The notes under the pieces were generated by a model. The model ran no database searches. It saw nothing but the letters and a program-made list of their open reading frames with translations, and was not told the origin of the DNA. From the NCBI GenBank assembly GCA_040386775.1, contig JAZKEU010000019.1, positions 30,071 through 94,070 on the forward strand: 64,000 bases of DNA. Reading direction: 5' to 3'. Below are positions 51,340 through 60,593 of this stretch, in pieces; the first letter of the stretch is position 1; each line of letters starts with the position of its first letter. The DNA comes from Bdellovibrionota bacterium (GTDB lineage: Bacteria > Bdellovibrionota > Bdellovibrionia > Bdellovibrionales > JAEYZS01). The position numbers were made by a program, and so were the translations under genes.

Positions 51340-52250
51340 TACACTTTCTCCGTACGCTTAGTTCCGAAAAGACCCGTAGGCTTATAGAGAAGAATTAAAA
51401 TCATAAGAATAAATGCAAGAGCATCTCTGAATGTTGGAGCCCAATAGCCCACAACAAGTGCTTCTGCTAATCCAAGTACAAGTGCACCAACAACGGCGCC
51501 CACAACGTTTCCGATTCCACCAAGAACGGCAGCGATAAAGGCTTTAAGGCCTGGCATCACGCCCATCAAAGGTTCGATCTTTGGATAAACAAGTCCAACT
51601 AATACGCCAGCAGCACCAGCAAGTGCTGATCCTAACATAAATGTATAAGAGATTACTCTATTCGTAGGAATTCCCATAAGACTTGCATTATCGTGACTGA
51701 AGCTTACAGCTCTCATCGCGCGACCTAGGCGTGTCTTAAAAATAATAAATTGAAGAGCAATCATCAAACAAACGGAAATACCCAGTACGATAGTTTGCAG
51801 AGGATTGATTTTTAATTCTCCAAAACTCCAAATCCCGCCTTCAGCGCTAGATTTATAAAGTTCTGGAAAGAATTGTGGTGAAGACCCGAATACCAATTGT
51901 CCTGAGTATTGTAGAAATAATGAAACACCTACAGCAGTGATCAACACGTTGATGCGCGGTGATCCTCTTAGCGGACGGTAAGCTAGTTTTTCAATTAAGA
52001 AGCCCACGATAGCACAACCCACCATTGCTAGTGTCATTGCGATCAGGAGAGATCCGATGGAAGGATTCTCTGCTAATTTTAAATAAACAGAAGAGTACAT
52101 TCCGATGAATGCTCCAACCATATAAACTTCGCCGTGAGCGAAGTTTATGAGTTGGAGAATCCCGAAAACCATCGTGTAACCAATTGCGATCAATGCATAA
52201 ATACTACCTAGCGAAAGTCCATTTACTAAGTGCTGTAGAAATTCAGTCAT
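51339..52250 (-). CDS. livH: Branched-chain amino acid ABC transporter permease LivH
   Basis: Membrane permease, 303 residues. LSLGSIYALIAIGYTMVFGI and LINFAHGEVYMVGAFIG are the LivH hallmark, with RAVSFSHDNASLMGI and AAVLGGIGNVVGAVVG later. It follows livK by 36 nt. Confidence 0.95.
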   Translation of the reverse strand: MTEFLQHLVNGLSLGSIYALIAIGYTMVFGILQLINFAHGEVYMVGAFIGMYSSVYLKLAENPSIGSLLIAMTLAMVGCAIVGFLIEKLAYRPLRGSPRINVLITAVGVSLFLQYSGQLVFGSSPQFFPELYKSSAEGGIWSFGELKINPLQTIVLGISVCLMIALQFIIFKTRLGRAMRAVSFSHDNASLMGIPTNRVISYTFMLGSALAGAAGVLVGLVYPKIEPLMGVMPGLKAFIAAVLGGIGNVVGAVVGALVLGLAEALVVGYWAPTFRDALAFILMILILLYKPTGLFGTKRTEKV

Positions 52251-52286
52251 CTAAAATACCTTTCGATCTTTATATTTTCTAAAGGA

Positions 52287-53462
52287 TTATGGAGCTACTG
52301 TAGTTTGGTATTTGAAACCATCTTTATCAACACGAAGAACAACAGCTGATTTCACGGCGTCTCTTTTTTCGTTGATAGTGATTTTTCCAGTTACACCTTG
52401 GTAGTCTTTAGTTAAAGCCAATTGGTCTCTGATTTCTTTAGTTGTTAGGCCAGGAGACTTTTTCATAGCTTCAAACAATACTTTTGCAGCATCGTAACCC
52501 ATAGCCGCTAAACCGTCTGGAATAACTTTGTAGTCCGCTTTGTATTTTTTGATGAAATCTTGTACGTAAACAGCTTTGTCTTCGTGAGAGTAATGGTTTG
52601 AGAAGTAAGAACCTTCGATTGATTTTCCACCAATTTCAGTCAACTTCGGAGAATCCCATCCGTCGCCACCCATAAGTGGAACGTTAAGACCTAATTCTTT
52701 AGCTTGTCTAGCAACTAAACCAACTTCTGTGTAGTAACCAGGAACGAAAACAGCTTCTGGTTTCTTTTCTCTGATTGCAGTCAATTGAGCTTTGAAATCT
52801 ACGTCACCAGCTGAGTATGATTGATCAACTACGATTTCTCCGCCACCAGCTTTGAAAGTTTCGATGAAGTAGTTAGCAAGACCAACTGAATAGTCGTTAC
52901 GAACGTCTCTTAAGATCGCAACTTTTTTAACTTTCAATGTATCTAAAGCAAACTTTGCCATCACTTGTCCTTGGAAAGGATCGATGAAGCAAACTCTAAA
53001 GATATAATCTCCAAGAGCAGTCACTTGTGGGTTTGTAGAAGATGGAGAAACCATTGGAATTCCGTATTGCTGAGCGATTGGTGCCATTGCAATAGATCTT
53101 GATGAAGCCACTTCACCTAAAACTGCTACAACTTTATTTTGTGTGATGAGTTTTGTGATCGCAGTTGCTGCTTCTTCAGGTTTACCTTGGTTATCCAAAG
53201 TAGTAAGTTCGATTTTTTTACCGTTGATACCACCAGCTGCGTTTTGTTCTTTGATCGCAAGTTCGATACCGTTGTGCGTGCTAGTTCCGAAAGTTGCTTC
53301 GTTACCAGTTAGTGAACCGACTTCACCGATTTTGATTACGTCGCCTTCTACTTTCGTAGCGCCGCCAGTTGAAGTTGTTGTGTCGCCTTCTTTTTTGCAA
53401 CCAAATGTCAGCATTGCTGACACAATGATAAGTGCAGAAAATAAATTTCTTTTAGATGCCAT
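52287..53462 (-). CDS. livK: Branched-chain amino acid-binding lipoprotein (LivK/LivJ-like)
   Basis: Periplasmic receptor, 391 residues. The N-terminus (LIIVSAMLTFGCKK) looks like a lipoprotein signal with Cys at about 22. The type 1 periplasmic-binding fold begins IKIGEVGSLTGNEATFGTST, followed by NAAGGINGKKIELTTLDNQG. VSPSSTNPQVTALGDYIFRV is the typical hinge section. First gene of the liv operon; a promoter lies 62-91 nt upstream. Ligands could include other amino acids or amides. Confidence 0.93.
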   Translation of the reverse strand: MASKRNLFSALIIVSAMLTFGCKKEGDTTTSTGGATKVEGDVIKIGEVGSLTGNEATFGTSTHNGIELAIKEQNAAGGINGKKIELTTLDNQGKPEEAATAITKLITQNKVVAVLGEVASSRSIAMAPIAQQYGIPMVSPSSTNPQVTALGDYIFRVCFIDPFQGQVMAKFALDTLKVKKVAILRDVRNDYSVGLANYFIETFKAGGGEIVVDQSYSAGDVDFKAQLTAIREKKPEAVFVPGYYTEVGLVARQAKELGLNVPLMGGDGWDSPKLTEIGGKSIEGSYFSNHYSHEDKAVYVQDFIKKYKADYKVIPDGLAAMGYDAAKVLFEAMKKSPGLTTKEIRDQLALTKDYQGVTGKITINEKRDAVKSAVVLRVDKDGFKYQTTVAP

Positions 53463-53523
53463 TTCTAAGCTCCCTCTTTGATATTAATAATGATCTTATT
53501 TTAAGATTAAAAACCAAAGGCGA

Positions 53524-53553
53524 AGTATGGTTCTACGGGGCCCAGAATGTCAA
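53524..53553 (-). promoter_or_regulatory. Probable sigma-70 promoter of the liv operon
   Basis: On the minus strand TTGACA and CATACT are separated by 18 nt. They lie upstream of livK, leaving about 50 nt of leader before the GGGAG and ATG. Confidence 0.5.
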
Positions 53554-53609
53554 TAATATCGGGGGGCTCAGAAACAGAAGTCGCCTATGGCTCGATGTGT
53601 CAGTGGCTC

Positions 53610-54620
53610 TTACTTATGAGTAGGATTAAATTTTCTTACCTTCTGTAGGATTGTCCCGAAAAGATTTTCACTATCGGCATTGAACATTTCGATTTTGACC
53701 GTATCGCCCTCTTTCATAAAGGGTGTGGAAGCCTTCCCCGTTTCGATGGTTTCGATCATTCTTTTTTCGGCTAAGCAACTACTACCCGCGGCCGGATTTT
53801 CATTCGATACAGTTCCGCTACCTACGATGGTTCCTGCGCCGAGGTTTCTAGTGAGAGCAAGATGTTCAATGATTTGGTAAAATGAAAAAAACATTTCGTT
53901 GGCGTTGGGTTTTCCAAAAAACTTTCCGTTGTAATCGGTGTGAAGCGGAAGATGAACCTTTCCATCTTGCCATGCGGAACCTAATTCATCAGGAGTTAAG
54001 GCGAATGGTGCAAAACTTGAAGAAGGTTTTGATTGGTAAAAACCAAATCCACGAGCAAGTTCTTCCGGAATTAATCCCCTTAAGGATACGTCATTGATAA
54101 TTACGATAAGTTTAATGTGTTTTGCTACGTCTTGAGCCTTTGTTCCCATAGGAATAAAATCAGTGATGACTCCAACTTCGCTCTCAAAATCTAAACCGTG
54201 TTTTTCATCCACTAATGGAATGTCTTCTCTTGGAGCTAAGAAAGTGTCACTGCCTCCTTGGTAAACCAAAGGAACAGTATGAAGATCTTCGGGCATTGGT
54301 GCGTTTCTAGCTTTTCTAACTAGTTTAATGTGATGAACAAATGCCGACCCATCGACCCAGTGAAATGATCTTGGAAGAGGTGAGTGGAATTGAGTTTCAT
54401 CCACTTTAAAAGAATTTGCGGCTTTTCCAGAGTTTAGGTCTTTGTAGATTTGTTCTAACTTTGGAGAAGTTTGATCCCAATTTTCTAGAGCCTCACGGAT
54501 TGAGGGAACGATTTGATCGACCTTAACCGCAGTTTTGTTATCTTTACTTACAACAACAGGTACGCCATCTAATTTTGTCGGGCCATCTTTTTTAGTATCT
54601 TTTAAACTTCCTAGTTTCAT
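53610..54620 (-). CDS. Fumarylacetoacetate hydrolase-family protein
   Basis: A 336-residue enzyme of the fumarylacetoacetase family. The N-terminal extension and the C-terminal core HGLDFESEVGVITD (metal-binding acids), NDVSLRG, GSGTVSNENPAAGSSCLAEKR match the fumarylacetoacetase branch. I started at the ATG at 54620; a GTG two codons earlier is possible. With maleylacetoacetate isomerase encoded 1.8 kb away, fumarylacetoacetate cleavage in tyrosine breakdown is likely. The homogentisate dioxygenase gene is not in the window. Confidence 0.85.
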   Translation of the reverse strand: MKLGSLKDTKKDGPTKLDGVPVVVSKDNKTAVKVDQIVPSIREALENWDQTSPKLEQIYKDLNSGKAANSFKVDETQFHSPLPRSFHWVDGSAFVHHIKLVRKARNAPMPEDLHTVPLVYQGGSDTFLAPREDIPLVDEKHGLDFESEVGVITDFIPMGTKAQDVAKHIKLIVIINDVSLRGLIPEELARGFGFYQSKPSSSFAPFALTPDELGSAWQDGKVHLPLHTDYNGKFFGKPNANEMFFSFYQIIEHLALTRNLGAGTIVGSGTVSNENPAAGSSCLAEKRMIETIETGKASTPFMKEGDTVKIEMFNADSENLFGTILQKVRKFNPTHK

Positions 54621-54678
54621 CTTCACCTTTTTTCAGCCAAAGGCTGACATGATCATACCTAACATGCTATGAAGCCTT

Positions 54679-55464
54679 ATGCAATCAACGCTCGATGTAT
54701 CAAATGTATTTCAAAAGCTATCTTCTATTGAAGAAAGCTGTCAAAAGGCTCTTATGGGTTGGATCAAAGTTGTTCCAACGACGCCTGCGCGCGATATCGA
54801 AGTGTTAAATGTTAGACAGCATCCGCCAAAGAAAGGTCTTTCATTTGAGGAAGGGCAGGCAAGGCTTCTTCATGATCTAGCAAACATTGAACTTCAAGCT
54901 ATGGAATTGGGATTGAGAACTCTTATTGAATTTCCTGATGCTCCAAAACAATTCAGAGAACAATTGACGGAAATCACTTTGCAAGAAGGTTCACATTTAA
55001 AAATGTGCCTAGAAGGAATCGAAAGATTGGGATTCAAATGGGGACACTGGCCTATTCACGTTGCTCTTTGGAATGCGACTTCTGATGAAGATTCCATATT
55101 AGATCGTATTCTCATAGTGCATAGATATTTAGAAGGCAGTGGATTGGATGCTGGGGAAACAATCATGAATCGCCTGGCCAATACGCATGCGCCATTGGTT
55201 ACGCCCACGTTGAGAAAAATTTTTGATGATGAAATTGCGCATGTGCTTTTTGGATCTCATTGGTACAAAGAAATTTGCAAAAAATTGGAAATTGATCCGG
55301 AATATGATTTTCCAAATAGACTGCAAGCCATTGCTCATAAAGTTCCTAATCGTTTAGAAAAAATCGCTATAGAACTGCGTAAAAAAGCTGGCTTTGAGGA
55401 CTTTGAAGTGAAGGCGCTTATGGATTTTCAAATTCAGCAGAAAACCTTTATGGGAAAAATTTAA
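54679..55464 (+). CDS. DUF455 ferritin-like protein
   Basis: A 261-residue helical protein of the DUF455 family. Candidate di-iron ligands are in HDLANIELQAMEL, TLQEGSHLKM and DDEIAHVLFGSHW. The family resembles ferritin-like oxygenases and hydroxylases but its reaction is unknown. It is divergent from the fumarylacetoacetase-like gene, with 58 nt between starts, and overlaps the convergent barrel-protein gene by 4 nt. Confidence 0.82.
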   Translation: MQSTLDVSNVFQKLSSIEESCQKALMGWIKVVPTTPARDIEVLNVRQHPPKKGLSFEEGQARLLHDLANIELQAMELGLRTLIEFPDAPKQFREQLTEITLQEGSHLKMCLEGIERLGFKWGHWPIHVALWNATSDEDSILDRILIVHRYLEGSGLDAGETIMNRLANTHAPLVTPTLRKIFDDEIAHVLFGSHWYKEICKKLEIDPEYDFPNRLQAIAHKVPNRLEKIAIELRKKAGFEDFEVKALMDFQIQQKTFMGKI

Positions 55465-56357
55465 ATGCTGAAAGAGAATAAAAATTTATCCGCATCAATC
55501 GTATTGAAGTGGTGAATACCTAATGAAATTTGATTGAACCATTTTTTATTTCTGACGTAAGTTACCGTACCTCCAAAACCATAGTAGGCTTTTTCTAATT
55601 CGAAAGCTGTTTCCTTCATTTTTCCAGCGCCGGCGGTAAATGCCCAATTGGAATTTAGAATGTAATTTAAATCGACGATGTATTCGCTATTTGTATTTTG
55701 CTTCTCAAATATTTCATTGAGATCCTTGTTTTTAGAAGAAAGAGCAACGCTACTGAAGTTTACGCCCAGACCCAAGGGTAAGCTCTCAAAAAAGTAATTC
55801 AATACCAAAGTAGACCAAGTGTAAGTGATTTCTGCATCATTGAAAGTTCCGCTGGGTAAAGTGATCGGCGTAAGAAAATGACTCTTCATTCTTAAGATAC
55901 TGAAGGCATAGGCAACTTCGAAGTTTTTAAACGAAAAAAGATTCCATTTCAGGTTCATATTGCTCAAGTGCTCAGAGGTTCCTGGCTCTCCAGCGTTATC
56001 ATTTTCAAATAGATAAAATAAAGGCACAAATCCAATTTGCATTCCATTCCAGAGACCCATGGATAAAGAGTTCATTAAAAATCCATCAAATCTAGCTCCT
56101 GGGAATGGCTCGTAGGCCATTCTATTTCCCGGGAGAGTGGGCGCTGGAGTTGCTAGATGAGAATAAAAAACTCGCTCATAGCAAGGTGTGGAATCATAGA
56201 GCTTTACAGTATGAGTTCTAAAGTAACGAGTCAGATTATTGCCTGTTTGATCTGAAGATCTTAAGAAATATTGCTCCAAGTCTTGGGAATACGTAGGGAT
56301 GACTAATGTCATAAGAATAAAAAATAAAAAAATGTTTACGGCTCTCATTGGAATCAT
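55461..56357 (-). CDS. Outer membrane beta-barrel-like protein
   Basis: A 298-residue exported protein. I used the ATG at 56357 (MIPMRAVNIFLFFILMTLVI), giving a signal peptide ending TYSQ. The frame reaches further upstream over the divergent maiA start, which is not credible. Alternating aromatic strands (GMQIGFVPLFYLF, NFEVAYAFSILRM, YTWSTLVLNYFF, FNQISLGIHHF) and a C-terminal Phe-rich end suggest a barrel. Family not recognised. A start three codons later is equally possible. Confidence 0.7.
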   Translation of the reverse strand: MIPMRAVNIFLFFILMTLVIPTYSQDLEQYFLRSSDQTGNNLTRYFRTHTVKLYDSTPCYERVFYSHLATPAPTLPGNRMAYEPFPGARFDGFLMNSLSMGLWNGMQIGFVPLFYLFENDNAGEPGTSEHLSNMNLKWNLFSFKNFEVAYAFSILRMKSHFLTPITLPSGTFNDAEITYTWSTLVLNYFFESLPLGLGVNFSSVALSSKNKDLNEIFEKQNTNSEYIVDLNYILNSNWAFTAGAGKMKETAFELEKAYYGFGGTVTYVRNKKWFNQISLGIHHFNTIDADKFLFSFSI

Positions 56358-56393
56358 GTTAAAACAAATGCTACATAGTGAGAAGGAATTAAT

Positions 56394-57050
56394 ATGAAAC
56401 CTATCCTTTATTCGTATTTTAGAAGTTCTGCGTCTTATAGAGTGAGAATTGCTCTCCATTTGAAAGAAATTGATTTTGATTACCAGGCTGTACATTTAAT
56501 TAAAGATGGTGGTCAACAAAATGCCTTGAACTTCAAAGCGGTCAATCCGATGGGACAAGTTCCATGTTTAGTGGATGGAATGAATGTCATTGCGCAAAGT
56601 ATGGCGATCATTGAATACATCGATCACAAATGGCCCAAGAATCAACTTTTCCCAAAAGATATCGAAACCAGATCTCAAGTGGTAGAATTCTGCGAAATTA
56701 TCAACTCAGGGATTCAGCCATTGGTGAATTTAAAAGTACGTCAGACTTTAGAAAAAGATTTTAAAGCGACTGAAGAGCAAGTTAAAAAATGGATGACGAT
56801 GTTTATGGGGCAAGGCTTTGAAGCAATGGAAAAAAAACTCGCAAAGCATGGTGGGCAATATTGTTTTGGAAATCAAATTTCAGCAGCGGATTTATTCTTG
56901 GTTCCTGCAGTATATGGTGCGATCAACGGCGCGGGTTTGAATATGGATCAGTACCCTCTATGTAAAAAAATTAACGAAAATCTTCTTAAGCTTGAAGCAT
57001 TCAAAAAATCTCATCCTCAGAATCAACCAGATTCTCCTCTGGAGAATTGA
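56394..57050 (+). CDS. maiA: Maleylacetoacetate isomerase (zeta-class GST)
   Basis: A glutathione-dependent isomerase of tyrosine/phenylalanine catabolism, 218 residues. The N-terminal thioredoxin-like domain has the zeta motif SSASYRVRIAL and VNPMGQVPCLVDG, with SMAIIEYIDHKWP. The C-terminal domain is all helix, including QISAADLFLVPAVYGA. The gene is followed by threonine aldolase with stop and start separated by 27 nt. Confidence 0.93.
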   Translation: MKPILYSYFRSSASYRVRIALHLKEIDFDYQAVHLIKDGGQQNALNFKAVNPMGQVPCLVDGMNVIAQSMAIIEYIDHKWPKNQLFPKDIETRSQVVEFCEIINSGIQPLVNLKVRQTLEKDFKATEEQVKKWMTMFMGQGFEAMEKKLAKHGGQYCFGNQISAADLFLVPAVYGAINGAGLNMDQYPLCKKINENLLKLEAFKKSHPQNQPDSPLEN

Positions 57051-57076
57051 ATCAACCAGCCTCCAATGGAGAATTA

Positions 57077-58117
57077 ATGGCTAAGAACTTTGCAAGTGAT
57101 AATAATTCTGGTGCGCTTCCTGAAATGGTGAAAGCCATTCAAAAAGCTAATATAGATCACGTTCACGCCTATGGTGGGGATGAATATACGGAAAGTGCCG
57201 TCAAGAAATTCAAAGAACATTTTGGAAATGATATTGATGTGCATTTTGTTTTTAACGGGACGGCTGCAAATGTTTTATCTATTAAAGCATTTTTAAAACC
57301 TTACGAAGCCGTTCTTTGTGCTGAAACTTCTCACTTACATATGGATGAGTGTGGGGCGCCGGAAGCGTTGACGGGTTGTAAGCTAAGACTTCAGCCTTCT
57401 CCGGATGGAAAAATTAAAATCGTAGATTTAGAGAAGCAATACATTAGGATGGGTGATCAGCATTACTCACAACCTAAAATGGTTTCTATTACTCAACCGA
57501 CAGAATATGGAACTGTGTATACCGTTGAGGAAATGAAGGCGATCGGGAAATGGGCGAAAGATCACAATATGTTTTTCCATGTGGATGGTGCTAGATTTCC
57601 CAATGCTGCTCTATCACTAGGTAAAACTTTAAAAGAAATAAGTAAAGATGTTGGCGTGGATGTACTGTCTTTTGGTGGAACCAAGAACGGATTATTGTTT
57701 GGTGAGGCGGTAATTTTTTTCAATACGCAATTTTCTAAAGATTTTAAATTTCACCGTAAGCAAATGATGCAATTGGGAAGCAAGATGAGATTCGTTGCGG
57801 CTCAATTTGAGGATTATTTATCCAATGATCTTTGGAAGAAGACAGGCGAGCATTCTTTAGGCATGGCTAAGCTTTTGCGATCAAAACTTTCAGAAATTCC
57901 TAAAGTGGAAATCACACAAGAAGTTCAAAGCAATGCGGTCTTTGCGAAGTTCCCAAAAGAATGGATCAAGCCTTTAAAAGATTTAAACTTTTTTTACGTC
58001 TGGGATGAAAATACTTTTGAAGTTAGGCTTATGACTACTTTTGATACAACCGAAGAACAAATCAATAATTTTACAAATCTTGCGCGTGAACTTTCTAAGA
58101 GAAGCACTGGAGTCTGA
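57077..58117 (+). CDS. ltaE: Low-specificity L-threonine aldolase
   Basis: PLP enzyme splitting threonine to glycine and acetaldehyde, 346 residues. K203 in SFGGTKNG binds PLP. HVHAYGGDEYTESA, HLHMDECGAPEALTG and HVDGARFPNAALSL match the family. I chose the ATG with GGAG 5 nt upstream; a TTG 10 codons earlier overlaps the maiA stop and has a similar GGAG. Glycine from this enzyme could feed the glycine cleavage system. Confidence 0.92.
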   Translation: MAKNFASDNNSGALPEMVKAIQKANIDHVHAYGGDEYTESAVKKFKEHFGNDIDVHFVFNGTAANVLSIKAFLKPYEAVLCAETSHLHMDECGAPEALTGCKLRLQPSPDGKIKIVDLEKQYIRMGDQHYSQPKMVSITQPTEYGTVYTVEEMKAIGKWAKDHNMFFHVDGARFPNAALSLGKTLKEISKDVGVDVLSFGGTKNGLLFGEAVIFFNTQFSKDFKFHRKQMMQLGSKMRFVAAQFEDYLSNDLWKKTGEHSLGMAKLLRSKLSEIPKVEITQEVQSNAVFAKFPKEWIKPLKDLNFFYVWDENTFEVRLMTTFDTTEEQINNFTNLARELSKRSTGV

Positions 58118-58171
58118 TAAGTAAAGTGCCTGCGCGAGTTGCTATCCTTGCTGATTTCTTTCCGAGGGTTT

Positions 58172-58188
58172 CGACTAGTCTTTAGTCG
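58172..58188. terminator. Small hairpin after the threonine aldolase gene
   Basis: CGACTA / TAGTCG around GTCTT, 55 nt after the ltaE stop, without a T-run. A weak terminator or spacer. The rest of 58118-58353 shows no gene. Confidence 0.35.
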
Positions 58189-58353
58189 TAATCACAATAA
58201 GTAAGCTGGAGGCTGGACATAGTTCTAGATAGTGTCTTTTGTGCCTTTCTAATTATTAAAATCACCTTATACATAATATCCTAATAGAGTGCATTGAGAT
58301 GGGCTTTTGTTTTTATGCAAACTATGGGTTTGTATTATGAAAGTGTTATTATT

Positions 58354-59544
58354 ATGAAGCTTTTAATAATTAATATTTTGCTTTCTTTTTTTGTGGTAAA
58401 TTCGTTTGCGCAAACTCATGCCAATGAAATAGGCATGCTGAGAGGAACAGTTCTGGCTCAGCGTCTTGCGCAAGCGAAAACATACGCCGACTTGAATCGT
58501 ATTTTTGTTTTATCTAAAAATGATCGAAAATTGTTTTATGAAGATTTAAAAAAATATAAACTGCTAGATAAGCCTTTGCCAAAGTTCAGTTATGAAAAAA
58601 GCACTTTGACATTTCAAGGGCCTAGCAAAAAAATCGCTTTGTCTTTTAAAGACGTCGCTAGCAACAAAATATATTTTAATGGGTATGCAATTGGCATGAA
58701 GGAGCCACTCTCCTACATTCAATCTTTGATTTTGGTGCGAGATATTTATGCGAGGAAAAATAAAAGTGCATTATATAATTCACGGTACAATTCATTATAC
58801 AATTTGATTTTTCCTAACGCAGAAGCGGCTGAAGCTAAAGATGGCAGTACCTTGGAATATTTGTGGGCCGCCCTAGTTTCGTCCGAATCTGTAAAGATAT
58901 CCGGTGCGGCCAAGATATCTTTCCTTTTTTTGGAAGAGAGGTTGATCGATGCTTATGAAAAAACAATAAGTAATAAGGCTGATGGAGGACTTCTCCTGGG
59001 TGACGGAAACTTTGATCATGCAGAAAAATTTGGTGATGCCTCTCATGCGGTTGCGCTCAATAAGTTTACGTGCTCTGGGAATCGGCTTTCTAAATTAACA
59101 TACGGACCTGTCATCGAAAATGGATTTCGTGTGGAAGGAGAAGTAGATCCATGGGCATTTATAAAATTCAATCCCAAGTCTGGTTATACCGGAGAATACA
59201 CTTATACAACAAAATCTTCAGAGGCCGTGAAGTGCAGCTTTGAAGCTGGCTTGGATGGCACGATCAAAACAAAATCTATGGAAAGTGTTTGCGCTAAAAA
59301 AGGTGAGAATATATTTAAAATAGTATCATCTCATAAGAATTTACTTGATCATGCTTTTGATCATGCTTATGAAGTGATAACTACAAGTAGTGGAAGACTC
59401 TATGGGGATTTTCCTAAAGTAGCTGATGCCTGCTGCCAAAAAAAAGGTTGTGAAGCGAAAGTGAATGCGGCAGTCGATAGAGCTCTCAATCAGTATACAA
59501 AAAGAGTATATAGCCCAAAGCCAAAATCCAAAGCCACACGTTAG
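58354..59544 (+). CDS. Exported hypothetical protein
   Basis: A 396-residue exported protein. The start at 58354 gives a clean signal peptide (MKLLIINILLSFFVVNSFAQ); 20 more codons precede it in frame without a ribosome binding site. The N-terminal half has a helical RGTVLAQRLAQAKTYADLNRIF and a basic RDIYARKNKSALYNSRYNSL. Cysteines (FTCSGNR, VKCSFEAG, SVCAKKG, ACCQKKGC) are frequent in the C-terminal half. The final residues are very basic. Not recognised. Confidence 0.7.
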   Translation: MKLLIINILLSFFVVNSFAQTHANEIGMLRGTVLAQRLAQAKTYADLNRIFVLSKNDRKLFYEDLKKYKLLDKPLPKFSYEKSTLTFQGPSKKIALSFKDVASNKIYFNGYAIGMKEPLSYIQSLILVRDIYARKNKSALYNSRYNSLYNLIFPNAEAAEAKDGSTLEYLWAALVSSESVKISGAAKISFLFLEERLIDAYEKTISNKADGGLLLGDGNFDHAEKFGDASHAVALNKFTCSGNRLSKLTYGPVIENGFRVEGEVDPWAFIKFNPKSGYTGEYTYTTKSSEAVKCSFEAGLDGTIKTKSMESVCAKKGENIFKIVSSHKNLLDHAFDHAYEVITTSSGRLYGDFPKVADACCQKKGCEAKVNAAVDRALNQYTKRVYSPKPKSKATR

Positions 59545-59561
59545 AAATAAAGGTCTTCTTA

Positions 59562-59870
59562 ATGAAAATTCTTCGCATTATATTTATTTGTTTCGCTGTA
59601 TTCATTGGAATCTTGTTTTTAGGAAACTACATCGTTGGAAATTCTTTTGAAGAGAAGTTGGAATTGAGTATCACAAACAAAAATAATATTCCCATTTCTG
59701 TTTATATTCGCACAACTGATTTAGATCTAGATCTTACGGATGAGAGAAAAATTGATGAGCTGGAAAATATTCAGCCTGGAGATACTCGGAACGCATCGAT
59801 CAATATGGATGGTACGGCGCCAGAAGTTTGTAAGGCTGTTATTATCAAAGCTGAGAGCAAAACAAAATAA
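59562..59870 (+). CDS. Small membrane-anchored protein
   Basis: A 102-residue protein with one N-terminal membrane helix (IIFICFAVFIGILFLGNYIV) and a short beta-rich tail (LELSITNKNNIPISVYIRT, KIDELENIQPGDTRNASI). It starts 17 nt after the previous gene and is probably cotranscribed. It resembles small periplasmic Ig-like domains, without a named family. Confidence 0.6.
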   Translation: MKILRIIFICFAVFIGILFLGNYIVGNSFEEKLELSITNKNNIPISVYIRTTDLDLDLTDERKIDELENIQPGDTRNASINMDGTAPEVCKAVIIKAESKTK

Positions 59871-60071
59871 TACCCTTGTGGAGAAAGAACAGAAACGGGA
59901 GAAGGATCCGGTCTCACAAAGGTTGATCTACAAGTCGAATTCTAATCACACAAAGCTTAATAGTATTTCACAACTATTTTTCATTCGATGAAATAAATAT
60001 GCGTAATAAAAGACTATCAAGTCAGCGTCTATTTGAGAATATTTTGATCATAAAATCAGTGCTTTAGAAAT

Positions 60072-60476
60072 TCACTTCGTTGCTGATACATACAGAAATG
60101 ATGTTCTATCATCTAGAGAACCTTCTAAAGTAACATCTATATCACTTAAATTTTTCCACTTACTAATGGAGCCTGCAAAGGGAAGAAAGAAAATATCTAC
60201 ATGATATTTTTCCGAATATCTTTGTATGTCTACCTGATATCTAAAAGAATGACCATCTTTGTCGTATTTGTGACTAAATCTACCGCAGGTAAGAGCTTTC
60301 TCCAGACAATTTTTATTTTCGAGTTTAATTGTTATAAAAAGCTCATCAACTGTTGAGCCATGTAATTGATCATCAAGAGTAGATGCTCTTATTTTTAGGT
60401 TAGCTATATCCATATCATCGGCTTGAGACTTGATGGCTAGTAATGTTACTATTGAGAGAATTATTAACTTTGTCAT
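60072..60476 (-). CDS. Small exported protein
   Basis: A 134-residue exported protein, signal peptide to about 19 (AIKSQA). The mature part has two cysteines (NKNCLEK, LTCGRF) and a beta-rich end (SDIDVTLEGSLDDRTSFLYVS). Not recognised. The preceding 59871-60071 holds nothing convincing. Confidence 0.6.
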   Translation of the reverse strand: MTKLIILSIVTLLAIKSQADDMDIANLKIRASTLDDQLHGSTVDELFITIKLENKNCLEKALTCGRFSHKYDKDGHSFRYQVDIQRYSEKYHVDIFFLPFAGSISKWKNLSDIDVTLEGSLDDRTSFLYVSATK

Positions 60477-60593
60477 AAAAAATCATCCTTATATTTAATA
60501 TGGTTTAAGTAAAATTCTCAGAATAGTTTATGTCAACAATCAAATGATTTGGACTGAGCTCTTATTTCTGGAGTCTTCCAGCTAGCTTAAAAA

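Noticed and set aside
56358..56495. N-terminal extension of the barrel-like protein gene across maiA
   Set aside because: It overlaps the start of maiA on the other strand and would put the signal peptide in the middle of the protein.
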